A stretch of DNA of 64,000 nucleotides, taken from positions 8,866,001 to 8,930,000 of the forward strand of contig CP075492.1 of NCBI GenBank assembly GCA_021613535.1, in the 5' to 3' direction. Each line of letters begins with the position of its first letter. The stretch's first letter is position 1. This stretch comes from Adineta vaga (lineage: Eukaryota; Rotifera). This document shows positions 44,889 through 56,110 of the stretch, piece by piece. The position numbers were made by a program, and so were the translations under genes. The notes beneath the pieces were generated by a model, which made no database searches, was not told where the DNA came from, and saw only the letters and a program-made list of their open reading frames with translations.

Positions 44889-47285
44889 ATGGACCTTCGA
44901 GTGTATGTTGATGGTGTTGCGCGCATCATCTGTGATTTGACTCGAACAACTACAGTGCATGATATCATCATTGCACTTGCTCAATACAAAGGTAAAGCAG
45001 GAAGATATTCATTAATACAACGTGCACCAGATGGAACACAGCGAACTTTATCTCCAAATGAATTAACATGTGAATTAATTCATCATCCTGATTGGGCTTA
45101 TATTTTACGACAAAATCCATCAAATCAAAGTTTATCAAATGGTCAGAAACGTTCGAAAAGTTTAGATGGACGAAAAACACCAACACAACAACAACAACAA
45201 CAACCACAGCATCAGCAGACATTTACTGACAGTATGTTAAAAGATTTTATTGCTTGACAAAATTTCGATGATGTATATATATACACAACCTTGGATACGA
45301 TAATACGTCTCAGTGAGAATCATATTTTTATGACATGTCAGGCAAATATAATTACATATATATTCAGTTATTTTCTAACAGAAAATATAATCAATTCATT
45401 GAGAAGCAATAACTGTATTCTTTTTTTTTCAAAATCTTCATTTGCTCATGTATACTGGCTGGTTTAATCTTTCACATTGTCATGTGAAATTTCAAGGTAC
45501 ATTTATTATTTTAATCTCTTCAGATCATTTTACTAATCAAGAGACACAGTATGATGAACGTGTAAGCAGATGTGTACATATACAAATCATTTCACTTCAC
45601 TTCAAAATCATCTACACTAGTCATTTATTGTTCGAATAACATAGTCAAGAGAAAGTAACATGAAGTTAATATCAAATACCTAAATTCTAATCGGCTTGAT
45701 GCTTGCGTGTCCATTAGAAAGATTAGTCTGAACATGTACAATCGATTGTTCTCTACTTAGTACATTAAATCTAATAATGTAGATATCGATTCTTTCGTTT
45801 TTCTATTCAATTAGATAAATTTTTCAATGAAGAAGTCAGTGACTGATTGTAGACAATAACAATATATACCTTGACACATTTTTTTTTCGAAATATATGTA
45901 TAATGTAAAGTTTAAAACAAGTAGAAGATAGGGATGATAGAGAAGGTTAATGACATAGGACGATGAAAGTAAACAGTCATATAAAATGAACAAAGATCAA
46001 ATATATCTTGCACTTTAAAATAAAAATATTCATTCTTTTTTCTTTGTACGTTAGAACTATCACCTATTACCTCATCGTCTCAACACTTTCGAACAATACC
46101 GAGTAGTGCATTTGTGACGTTAACATCTGACAATAAAAAACGTGCAAATATCCATCAGATATTTTCCTCAATTAATACAAATAATAATAACAATAATATT
46201 AATCACTTTCTTACTGATTCAACACCATCATCACCGACTTCAGCTAGGCATCGTTTATCACGAACTCCTATTAGTGAAAATCATCACCCATTTCCTTATA
46301 CTCGACCAAAATCTGCTATACCATCATCGTTAACTGAAAACAGTGCTTTTCATATTGTGCATAATCCGAACAGTAATTATACAAATATTCAACAGCAACA
46401 ACAACAACAACAACAGTATCTTGCATTAATACAAATATTAAAATCGCAGGAATTACAAGTTGAACAACAAGAAAAAGAATTAAATGAGAAACAAAATGGT
46501 TTGTAGAAATAAAAGACGAGTAGTTTCCTCAAAATGACTCATTTTGTTTTAGAAATTGAATATCGTGAAGCGATTCTTCGTCAAACTCAATTATATCATG
46601 AAAGTATTCAACATGAATTACAAATACTCGAAGAACGTGAACGACGTCTGGCATCTGAATGTCAAACCTATACTCAAGAATATTCACCAGATGCACTAGA
46701 TATTGAATTAGATTTTCACGAAAAACTACATTCAAATTATGAACATTTACAACAACAACTTGCACGTTGTTCTTCTACATTAGAACAAAAAAGACAGATA
46801 CAAGAGCAACTTCAATTTAATATTGAACAAATTCATGAAGAAATTGAACAAATACAAACAAATATTAATAATGATAAGAAGGTATTTATTTCACTACTTT
46901 TGTTTTTGAAATATCTACGCCTATTTTAGGATATCCTTCAATATGAATACGATCTTCAACGTTCAAATGTTTCATCAAAACAACAAGATGATTTATTAGA
47001 CATCTTGAATCAACGTAATGATGATATTGAACATATTATTCAACAAGATCAAAAAGATATTATGAACTTCGAAGATGCATTACTTGAACTTGAAGATCTA
47101 CTTATTCAAGGTAAGTCGATATTAACTCAATGATGACATGAATATAAATTTTTGAATTTCTAGATCTTCCCAATACATCCTATCATTTTCATGAGACTAC
47201 AACAAATGGTACGCTTATGCCTGTGCATCTTCAATTTATGAATAGTACTCTTTTAAAAATATGTCCAAGTGGCATATGGGTTTGA
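44889..47285 (+). CDS. N-terminal RASSF protein (RASSF7/8-like)
   Basis: Five exons: 44889-45231, 46055-46498, 46553-46881, 46930-47110 and 47164-47285 (1419 nt, 472 aa). The first intron is long for this window (about 820 bp). Residues 1-80 form a Ras-association, ubiquitin-like domain: M-D-L-R-V-Y-V-D-G-V-A-R-I-I-C, T-T-V-H-D-I-I-I-A-L-A-Q, G-R-Y-S-L-I-Q. This is the start of RASSF7/8/9/10 (M-E-L-K-V-W-V-D-G-V-Q-R-I-V-C in RASSF8). Disordered poly-Gln and poly-Asn regions follow, then a long coiled coil (about 240-430, E-L-Q-I-L-E-E-R-E-R-R-L). In animals these proteins act at junctions and in Hippo/Wnt and mitotic control. Which paralogue it equals cannot be decided here. Confidence 0.85.
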
Positions 47286-47530
47286 AAGAAAGAGAATCTA
47301 TTCCATTTTTATTTTTATATATATACTTATAATCAAATAAATATGTCTTTTTAATATTGAATTCAAGATAAACATTACTGCTTGTTCATAATCAACAGAA
47401 ATTTGTTGATTAGCTGAGTGTTACTGAATGAAAAAGACATAACATTTGTATAGTATTTGATTGTATAACTGATCGTATTAATACAATGTCATTTTTATAA
47501 GTAAGAGGATTACGATCATTGTTCTTATTT

Positions 47531-48107
47531 TCATAAGAGTCGTTTTGTTTCGATATCACGATTAGTAACAACTCGTTTATGAACAATTTTCTCTTCGTCT
47601 GGCAATGCATTCCATTGTAATTCAAGTTCTTGACGTATACTCCAACAGTGTGTTAAAGATGGTTTATAATCAAATATTTCATTCTTATCAATTCGTATAT
47701 ATGCTAATTGATGAAAAATATCATTATCAATAGCTTCATTTTCATATTTGTTTCGATCTTCTAATGGTAATTTATTCCAACGTTTCAGTAATTCCATTTC
47801 AATTTGTGTATTCGTTTTATATTTATCTATCTGAATGGAAATGTTTGAAAAGGAAATCTTTTGTATGAGAATAAGAATATCTTACTTGAAGATATTTAAT
47901 TTCGTGTCGATTGAAAGCAGCAAGACTGATTAAAGCAAGATAATCTTTATATGAACAAGTTTGTTCGCGTTCTTCATAAGCTTTTTTAGTCAATCGAACT
48001 GCATATTGAAAATTAGTTGATGATGATGTTGGATCTTTTTTATTTAGATTTGATTTCGTTTTCCTAATAGTTTTCGTTCGTGCTTTGGAAGAATTATTTA
48101 AAGTCAT
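47531..48107 (-). CDS. HMG-box-like basic protein
   Basis: Two exons, 47886-48107 and 47531-47830 (522 nt, 173 aa). The N-terminus is strongly basic (K-A-R-T-K-T-I-R-K-T-K). Two segments carry the HMG-box helix signature: L-L-K-R-W-N-K-L-P-L-E-D-R-N-K-Y-E-N-E-A and L-E-L-Q-W-N-A-L-P-D-E-E-K-I-V-H-K-R, each a W-x-x-L-P-x-E-x-+ turn. This suggests two degenerate HMG boxes and chromatin binding. The first box's helix 1 may lie in Y-K-D-Y-L-A-L-I-S. Family call is moderate. It is convergent with the RASSF-like gene. Confidence 0.6.
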
Positions 48108-48553
48108 TTAAAAATAAATTATATCAACCAAAAAAAAACGCGCTATCATAGTCAATAAGATTGATCTTGGTATAGTTTTCACCGACATTCTCTACTAGTT
48201 TAATTGTAAAAAAATGAAGTTGATATCGAATCTCTATAATTATCTCATTGTTTTGTTTTATAGTCAGACAAACATTTCAGCTCAGCATTAACAAAAAAAA
48301 TGTTAGATAATCGTAATGAAAAAAGTGGTTTTTTTTCTCCTAATGTATGCTATTCTATTCTTTCTTTTCTTACTGTTCTCATGTTGACATAAACCGTCAT
48401 ACTCCGCCATGACAGTAGGAAGTCGGTACAATTTTATTTTATTTCTTCATTTTCAAGAAAAAAAGAAAACAGTTTTGCTCATACCATTTGGTTTTTTCCT
48501 ATTTTGAAATAAATTTTGATTTATCATAACAATTGAAAGTTTCATTCGCAGCA
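48108..48553. other. Divergent intergenic region, HMG-like / PBZ gene
   Basis: About 450 bp shared upstream region of two divergent genes with nuclear-type products. Long A and T runs, no clear TATA. Confidence 0.45.
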
Positions 48554-50154
48554 ATGCAGTATAATCGGTAGGTTAACTTAATAATTTATTCATTCAAAGA
48601 ACGTCATTTGTCCGTGTATAGATTTCCAACAAATAATACGTCGAGAAATAAGCAAATACAACGTTGCAGAGATGGACATGATTGCCTTTTACAACATGAT
48701 AATTCGAACGAACATAATTCACTCTATTCACATCCTTGTCGTTGGTCAGAATTATGTCGTGAAATGAATAATAATAGTGAACATGCGCGTCTTTTTACAC
48801 ATGAACCACATCGTGTATCTCTTTGTAAATATGGTACTGACAGTTGTACTAAATTAACTGACCCAGAACATCGACGTGATCATCGCCATGAAGGTTTACC
48901 AGATTTCCTTGCTCAATGTAGATATAAAGCTGAATGTCGAGATCATTCGACAGAACATTTGAAAAAGTTTGCACATCCAATGAGTTTCTATCAACAAAGT
49001 CAAAGTAAATAAAAACAATACATTTAATATTTACAAATAATTTGATTTGATTAGATTTTAAAATTAATTCAAGAAATAATCAAACCCAATCTTCAATATT
49101 CAATCAAAAAGCTTGTAGATACGGTAGTGATTGTCGTAATCGATCTGATCCCGAACATTGTAATCGATATTCACATCCAATGATGACAACTTCCTCTCAA
49201 TCATCTAATTCTTCAACAAAATCATTCACTCCTCAATTACTTTTCACATCAACTAATAATTCAACTACTCGAATACCACGAAAATTACCTACATCGAATT
49301 CTCATATGTGCGGAGGTGGTGATGATATGGAACACGCTTATCGTATTGGCGGTGCTTTAGCTTTAGATTCGCTTAGTAAATCTGATCAACAAGCTATTCA
49401 AACTATGTCTGCTGATAAAATTATCGTCGTACCAGGTTCATATGATCATATTGATCGTGTACTGAGTAGTTTAAATATTAAATTTATTACTGTTCAGCAA
49501 CATGAAATATCAACTTATCCATTTCGTGCTGATCAAACTGTCTATATCAATTGTACGTCAACATTTCCTAAGGAAGCAGCAAAACGACTTCGACAAGAAG
49601 TGGAAAAGGGTCTTCATATAATTACTACTGATTGGGCATTAGCACATATTCATGATGTTGCATTTTCGGATTTTATCCGATATAATAGACAATCAACACG
49701 TGATGAAGTTGTTGGTATACAAGTTGCTGATTCTAATCATCCATTAGTAAATGGTTTTCTTCCTGCATCTAAACATGCACAACCACAATGGTGGTTAGAA
49801 ACGGGTTCATATCCGATCGAAATTATCAATAGAGATAAAGTACGCACTCTAATTCGATCAGAAACTTTAGGTCGAAACTATCATTCAGATGCTGTTCTTG
49901 TAACATTTGATTGTGGTCGAGGAAATGTTATTCATATGATTTCTCATTTCTATTTACAACGTTCTGAAACACGTGATTCTCGTCATCAAATGTCTGCACA
50001 ACAATATGCATTAGATATTAAAGCTTCACCTGCAGCAACAACTCTTGTTGCACAGCAAGGTCAAAATTTAAATTATGCTCAAATTCAATCATCATCAACA
50101 TCAGCACAATTTATTTACAATCAGCTTTCCACTCGTCTTAATTCAAGAAAATAA
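48554..50154 (+). CDS. Five-PBZ zinc-finger protein fused to a GATase-like domain
   Basis: Three exons: 48554-48567 (14 nt), 48622-49004 and 49055-50154 (1497 nt, 498 aa). Five CCHH fingers with the PBZ spacing: C20/C26/H36/H42, C44/C50/H59/H65, C73/C80/H88/H94, C104/C110/H117/H123 and C153/C159/H167/H173. Several show the core C-R-Y-G-x-x-C and the closing H-P. PBZ fingers bind poly(ADP-ribose), as in APLF and CHFR. After a Ser/Thr-rich linker (about 175-220), residues about 245-440 form an alpha/beta domain with I-I-V-V-P-G-S-Y, V-Y-I-N-C-T, H-I-I-T-T-D-W-A-L and G-N-V-I-H-M-I-S-H-F. It resembles the class I glutamine-amidotransferase-like fold, without an obvious catalytic Cys-His pair. 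A PAR-directed role in DNA damage is likely; the fusion's activity is unknown. Confidence 0.85.
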
Positions 50155-50227
50155 ATATATTTCCCTTATTTTTTTTCATATCTTATAATCTTAAACATTT
50201 CTCCATTTATACTTCAATAAAAGAAAG

Positions 50228-52742
50228 TTATTCTTGAATATTTGCTGTCATTTGCGAAACTTGAGTTGATGTGACACTAACTGAATCATTATCATTGACA
50301 TCCATCGAATATATTTCAGTCAATATTGATTTACTATCATGATCGATCGAATCTGTTTGTTTCTGACGAGATTTCAACATTTTTCTGCGGCTATACAATA
50401 AACCAATGATGAGTATGACACCTACTGTTGATAAGATAATAATTAACCAAAGATTGACACTTATTGTTGTCGTTTTCTTTTGACTACTTGCTATATTCCT
50501 ATCAAGTAAGATTTCACAAAAATCACCTGCTGTTGATGGATTACAAAAACATTCATTCTCAATGCATGAGCCACTATGTTGACACGGTTTACCTGAACTT
50601 AAACAACCATTCTCTTAATAGAAATTAGAAATTATTAGTACTGTAAATATAGTTAAAATTTATACCACAAAATGCTCCTTGATATCCAGTTTTTAGACAA
50701 TTACAAGTAAAATTATCTCGTCCTGAAGGTTTACATTGTCCATTATTCTTACCTAAATACCCTTCAATATAATCGTCTTTGAAAAGTAATTTATAAAAGT
50801 CTTACAGCGTTCAGCTGGACATGGATCTAAAAATATTGAGATATTATACATGATATCAATGTAAAAAAGCTGGTTGTTACATGAAGTAAGATGACAGAAT
50901 TTACCAGTCCAACCAGAATCTTCACAATCACAAATGAAACTAAAAATAAATACTAAGTAATAGTTAGAAAAGTCGAAAATCTGTTTCTTTTGTTGCCATT
51001 ATCCAATGACGAAGAGATATTATATAAAGTTTTCATTGACTCACTTTGGTGTATTACCCTAATAGAAGAACACGAATTTAAAACGAAGTTATATATATAT
51101 TGTGAAGTATTACTTACAAGTTGTAAGCATTTCGTATTATGTTGACAAGGATTCGGAAGACATGGATCTACGAAAACATTCATTAGAACAGTTTTTACAC
51201 AGCAATTATATTTACTTTTCGCTATCTCACAGATAGATCCTCTCCATAACGATGTACATGTACAACTATCTGGTTTGGTACAATTGCCACCATTCAGACC
51301 TAATTGAATTCTTAGATCGTACATTAACAAATGATTCAATTTCTTACAATGTGATGATAAGATGCCACATTTTTCTGTACAATAAGTACCACTATATGGT
51401 GTTTCTGTACAATCACATCGAACTAAATCTCTATCAGTAACTGCTGAACAGATGCCGTTGTTTTTACAGATATTTTTGTTGTCGTCACACTTTGTTTTGA
51501 AGGTAATCGCGGCTGGAAAAAAAATCTTAGTCAGTATCCTATAGGATAAATTGATGAAAATCTCTGAATGTTTAGTGAAATACAAATGTTCTAGTTAATC
51601 CAAATTTACTTATTTCACAAGCACCGGCTAAGTATTCATCGGGCTTTTCATCATTCAAACAATAAACAGGTCTAGCACTTAAGAGAGTACTTGACCACCT
51701 GTCATAAAAGACATAGAAATAGTTCTGTAAATTTCACTTAGTACAAATTGTACCTAACGAGAGAGATACGAGTTTCGTTTGAACTATTCTGAGTCCATGA
51801 TGGTCGAGGTACATGATATGATGGCTAAAATAAAACAGAACTTCACTAATGAAACTATGTAAATTATACATCACTTACTACTCCATTGATATTTGGACGA
51901 CACCACATTGAACTATTTTGATCAAATGTGAAACTTGTGTTATTAATCCATGAAAATTCACCAACTTAAATCGACTCATTTCTTTCTTTTATTTAGATCA
52001 AAAGATGAACTTACATTCAGCAAAGGGTTTATTCATTGCACCTATCCTGTAACGAATTTGTATTTCTTTTTAAGATAAAAGAAATAGGATAATCTACCAA
52101 TATCGACGATAATTTTCTCCATCGTTCGATCATAGATTCTTGACTCATTTGTACGGAATAGTTCTATGAACTAAGAAATACTTCTAACAATACTAAAATT
52201 ATTTTTGATTTACTCGAATCCAATCCAGATCATTAGGACTTCTGAAGACAATTAACTAGAATAGAGTAGAGCGATATATGAAAATAAGTCATAATATCTA
52301 TACATCAGCGAGATTCGTTTGACATCTACTTCTTGCACCAGACCAAGTACTTTTTATATAATCAAAATAATAACAACGTGATTCTAATATATATATATAT
52401 ATATGAAATTGAATTATAAGACATGAATGAAATTCAAACCTCTTTGAAACCATCGAAATGGACAATAAACACAACGATGACCAGTATCATCCCAAAAGAC
52501 TCTTCCTGGATCATTACTGTACGGTTTTCTACAAGTGCATCTGTTTTTATCGTCACATACTACTCTTCCATCATGCCAATTAGTACAATCATGCGTAAAA
52601 TTACAAATACCATTGTAAGGTACGTTCTGTCCATCTATATCATATTTGTAAAAGTGAATAAAAAAATTTTTAACAGAAGAAAAACCTTACTCGAATAAGC
52701 ATACTGAAGTAATATAATGATAGTAGTAAGAATGATTAGCAT
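50228..52742 (-). CDS. C-type lectin + EGF-repeat type I membrane receptor
   Basis: Assembled by hand from about 17 short exons. The start ATG at 52742 opens a signal peptide (M-L-I-I-L-T-T-I-I-I-L-L). Early exons include 52691-52742, 52440-52634, 52304-52383 and 52214-52255. Then comes a C-type lectin domain: R-C-Y-Y-F, W-S-G-A-R-S-R-C, L-I-V-F-R-S-P-N-D-L-D-W-I, D-I-G-A-M-N-K-P-F, G-E-F-S-W-I-N-N-T, P-V-Y-C, G-A-C-E. Several EGF-like units follow (C-K-N-N-G-I-C, N-P-C-Q-H-N-T-K-C, C-K-N-N-G-Q-C, P-C-Q-H-S-G-S-C), one built with a 14-nt microexon. One transmembrane helix (L-W-L-I-I-I-L-S-T-V-G-V-I-L-I-I-G) and a 60-residue tail end at 50228. Canonical Ca/sugar motifs (EPN/QPD, WND) are not evident, so sugar binding is doubtful. 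Probably a cell-surface recognition receptor. Confidence 0.75.
52383..52402. repeat. (TA)n microsatellite in an intron
   Basis: About nine TA units directly at the 3' splice site of the second intron of the lectin/EGF gene; the run includes the acceptor's upstream tract. Confidence 0.75.
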
Positions 52743-52878
52743 AAATAGTAATGAATCGAAAATTTATTCAGCATGTAAATGCTTAGCAACGATAGTTTTA
52801 CTCAGTCTTCTTTGCTCGATTATCTGGCACAAAAATTTTATTATAAAAATATTATTACAACAAAAGTATATATATAAA

Positions 52879-54208
52879 TTAGCCAAGTCCAACTGCTTCT
52901 ATACTTAACTTCCATAAACGATTTGCCGTTGCATCATCAGTACATAATGAAGTTGGTTGAACTGCTTTACAACTCCTAGATGACAAAAAGAATAAATCGT
53001 TTGACGATATGTTTTCCTATTGATAAAAAGAGTCATACTCAAAATACAATTCTTGTGATTTTTCAAGCGAAGGTTCAACTGCACAGTAAATTGTTGTTCG
53101 TGATCCTGTTTCGGGTGTTTTTGCAAATGCTATTTTAAGTAAACGTAATATTGGATAAGCAATTAGAAAACCAAATAATCCAAGTGCTTCTCTCATTGGT
53201 GATTGAATTGATGTCCATACCCAACCAGGATTTATTGAAAATGTATTAATACCATCTTCTATAGATAACAACAGAAATAGTACAAACAAAACTCAAATAT
53301 TAGCAACATACTCGCAAGTAAATCACGTTTTAATTTATAAGTTGATAAGATCTGAAATCCTTTCGACGCTGGATATGCACCCCAGAGACGAGAACTTTTG
53401 AATTGTGTAAATGCATCAGACCAATCAATAGATCGAATACCTATGTTTAAACACAAACGATCGTATGTGCTACAAATATCGATTAAGAATTCAAACTTTT
53501 ATGTGCACCAGATGAAATATTAATGATTCGACTTGGCCGACATTTTTTCAATTTATCTAATAATAGTTGTGTTAAAAGAAAATGACCAAGATAATTTGCT
53601 TGTATAATAGAATTAAATCCATCTTTGGTAACAACATTAGATGACCAAGCGAGACCAGCATTACAGATGAGAACATCAAGTCGATCTTCTTTTTCATTGT
53701 ATACTTTAGCAAATTTACGAACAGAATCTAATGAACATAAATCACATTCCATTAACCGAAGATTTTTTTCGTTGCAGTTAGTTTCAGAACGAAGTTGTCG
53801 AATTGCCCGATGTCCTCGTTCCATATTTCGACAAACAATGATAACTCGAGCTCCTAAAAAGAATTTACAGATCGTATAAAACTAATTTAGATCATACCGC
53901 GTTGGAGAAGATCTTTTGCAGCTTCATAACCAATACCAGTATTACCACCAGTAATAAGTATAGTTTTGCCTTGCATGGTTTGTGTACTTGGATAAAACTG
54001 TCGATTTACCCATAGTTTATTATATAACCATCCAACTATTACTAAAAATATGTTTGTCAATAGCAAATCGATCAATAAAAGAAAAATACGTCATACATGT
54101 TCCTGTTAAAACAAAAACTGCTACACGATATTGATCGAATAATTGGTGAACTACAGAGAAAATAGTATCAAGTGTTGATGGAGATGCTTTAGTACTTGTT
54201 TCAACCAT
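52879..54208 (-). CDS. Short-chain dehydrogenase (retinol dehydrogenase-like), tandem copy A
   Basis: Six exons: 54097-54208, 53898-54041, 53497-53853, 53312-53440, 53039-53258 and 52879-52975 (1059 nt, 352 aa). An N-terminal membrane-anchor helix (about 28-60) precedes a classical SDR: T-G-G-N-T-G-I-G (cofactor), V-I-I-V-C-R-N (Arg favours NADP(H)), C-D-L-C-S-L-D-S-V, I-C-N-A-G, I-I-N-I-S-S-G-A-H and the catalytic Y-P-A-S-K, then N-P-G-W-V-W-T. This is the RDH11-14/WWOX-like group that reduces or oxidises retinoids, sterols or lipid aldehydes at the ER. It is followed on the same strand, 137 bp on, by the lectin/EGF gene, and preceded by its paralogue. The active site is intact. Confidence 0.88.
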
Positions 54209-54584
54209 TTTTTGTACGATTCAACGTTGGTCTAATATTTAGACATTGTATCTCTTTTTCATAAAAACCTTGATATATTTTATATAAACGAAAATAAACA
54301 TGAGAGTTAACCAATCGTGAGATAGATTGATGAATATATATTTACATGATACTATCGACCTCTGCGGTATGATTTTTTTATTAATTAAAGGACGGAAAAA
54401 TTTTAGATCTGCAAGTGCAGGTAATTACAATCAAACAGTAGAACTTTCTCTATAAAAAAATACCAACATGGCATATATTATAGGATCGTTCTACTTGGAA
54501 AATTATTGAAATTTGGTAACAAATTATATGGTTGATGATTTGATGTCACAAATATTATTCATCTGCAAAGGTATACATTAGATA
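54209..54584. other. Intergenic region between SDR copies
   Basis: 375 bp that hold the copy A promoter and copy B 3' UTR. Nothing else is seen. Confidence 0.45.
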
Positions 54585-55885
54585 TTATAATCCTACTGCT
54601 TCACAACTCAATTTCCATAAATGTTCCGCCGATTTTTGATCCGTACATAACAATGTTGGTTTCGACGGTGCAGAGTTCCTTAAAAAAACATACCATCGCA
54701 ATTTTTCTCATTGATAAAAGAATATTCTTTACTCACTCAAAATATAAATGCTTGGAATGCTCTAGAGAAGATTCAACAGCACAATAGACAATCGTACGTG
54801 CACCAATATACGGTGTTTTAGCAAAGATAAACTTTGTAAGATGTAATAATGGAAAGAGAATAAGAAAGAACCATGTGCCAACTGCTGAATGTAATGGATC
54901 TTGAAATGAAGTCCATACCCATCCGGGATTTAAAGCAAATACATCAATACCATCATCTAGATGATCCAGAATTATAAACGATGAATTCAATAAAACTTCA
55001 GTGTTACCGTAAAGATCATGTTTAAGTTTGTAAGATGATAGAATTTGACTTGCTTTTGATGGACAATATGCACCCCACATTGCATCTGTTTTAAAATTAG
55101 TTAATGCCGTTATTCCTTCAGTTGCTGGAGGAACTATAAATACAAGAGCAAGGTTCATCAATTTTCAGACAAACACAGAATGTTTTACTCACATTGATGT
55201 GCACTCGATGAAACATTAATAATTCGACTGGGTCGACATTTTTTCAATTTATCTAACAATAGTTGTGTTAAAAGAAAATGACCAAGATAATTACTTTGCA
55301 TAATATCATTGAATCCATCGTTTGTATAAATAGTCGGTGTATAAACTTGACCAGCATTGCAAATGAGAACATCAAGTCGATCTTCTTTTTCATTGTACAA
55401 TTTAGCAAATTTACGAACCGAATCAAATGATGATAAATCACATTCCATCAATCGTATATCATCTCTTTTACATCCTGTTTGTGAATGGAGTTTTGTTAAT
55501 GCTTGATGACCTCTACCGATATTACGACATGCAATGATCACTCGTGCACCTATAAATAATTAGAACAAAAATCGAAAAAATCGAACAATGTAAGAACTCA
55601 AACCTCGTTGAAGAAGATCTTTTGCTGTTTCATAACCAATACCAGTATTACCTCCAGTGATGAGAACAGTTTTGTTCCTCATTGATTGTGTACTAGTATA
55701 CAACAATTGATTCATCCAGAATTTATTGAATAACCGTATTAGTATTACTAGGAAAATAATAAATAAAGTTAAATTGAGAACGTATTTATCTTACCAAGAG
55801 AAATTACGATGAAAAAAGTCATACGATTTTGTTCAACCAATTGCTGAATAACAGAAAAAGAAGTGTTGATAATCGATAGAAACAT
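54585..55885 (-). CDS. Short-chain dehydrogenase (retinol dehydrogenase-like), tandem copy B
   Basis: Six exons with the same intron positions and phases as copy A: 55795-55885, 55604-55747, 55193-55549, 55008-55133, 54737-54956 and 54585-54678 (1032 nt, 343 aa). Motifs: T-G-G-N-T-G-I-G, I-I-A-C-R-N, C-D-L-S-S-F-D-S-V, I-C-N-A-G, I-I-N-V-S-S-S-A-H, catalytic Y-C-P-S-K, N-P-G-W-V-W-T and the shared ending L-W-K-L-S-x-E-A-V-G-L. Exons 2, 3 and 5 match copy A in length exactly (144, 357, 220 nt), so this is a recent tandem duplicate. Divergence is concentrated in the N-terminal anchor, the substrate loop after N-A-G, and the C-terminus, which suggests different substrates. Confidence 0.88.
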
Positions 55886-56110
55886 GATCTAAATTTTGCT
55901 AAATATTTAGTTCGTTCTTTGTACGTGTAGATATATTATTATTATTAAATGTATACTTTTATGTTCACACAGACACAAGCACACCCTTTATTTATCATTC
56001 ATCCTTTTCTTTTCTACAATAGAACAAAAAATCGAAACATCTATCTGAGATTTTTCTATATACAAAAAAAAACAGATCTTCATCTTCCAAATATCTCTAA
56101 AGATATATAA

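Noticed and set aside
44889-50154. RASSF, HMG-like and PBZ genes as a functional operon
   Set aside because: They lie on alternating strands with their own upstream regions; neighbourhood alone does not support a joint unit.
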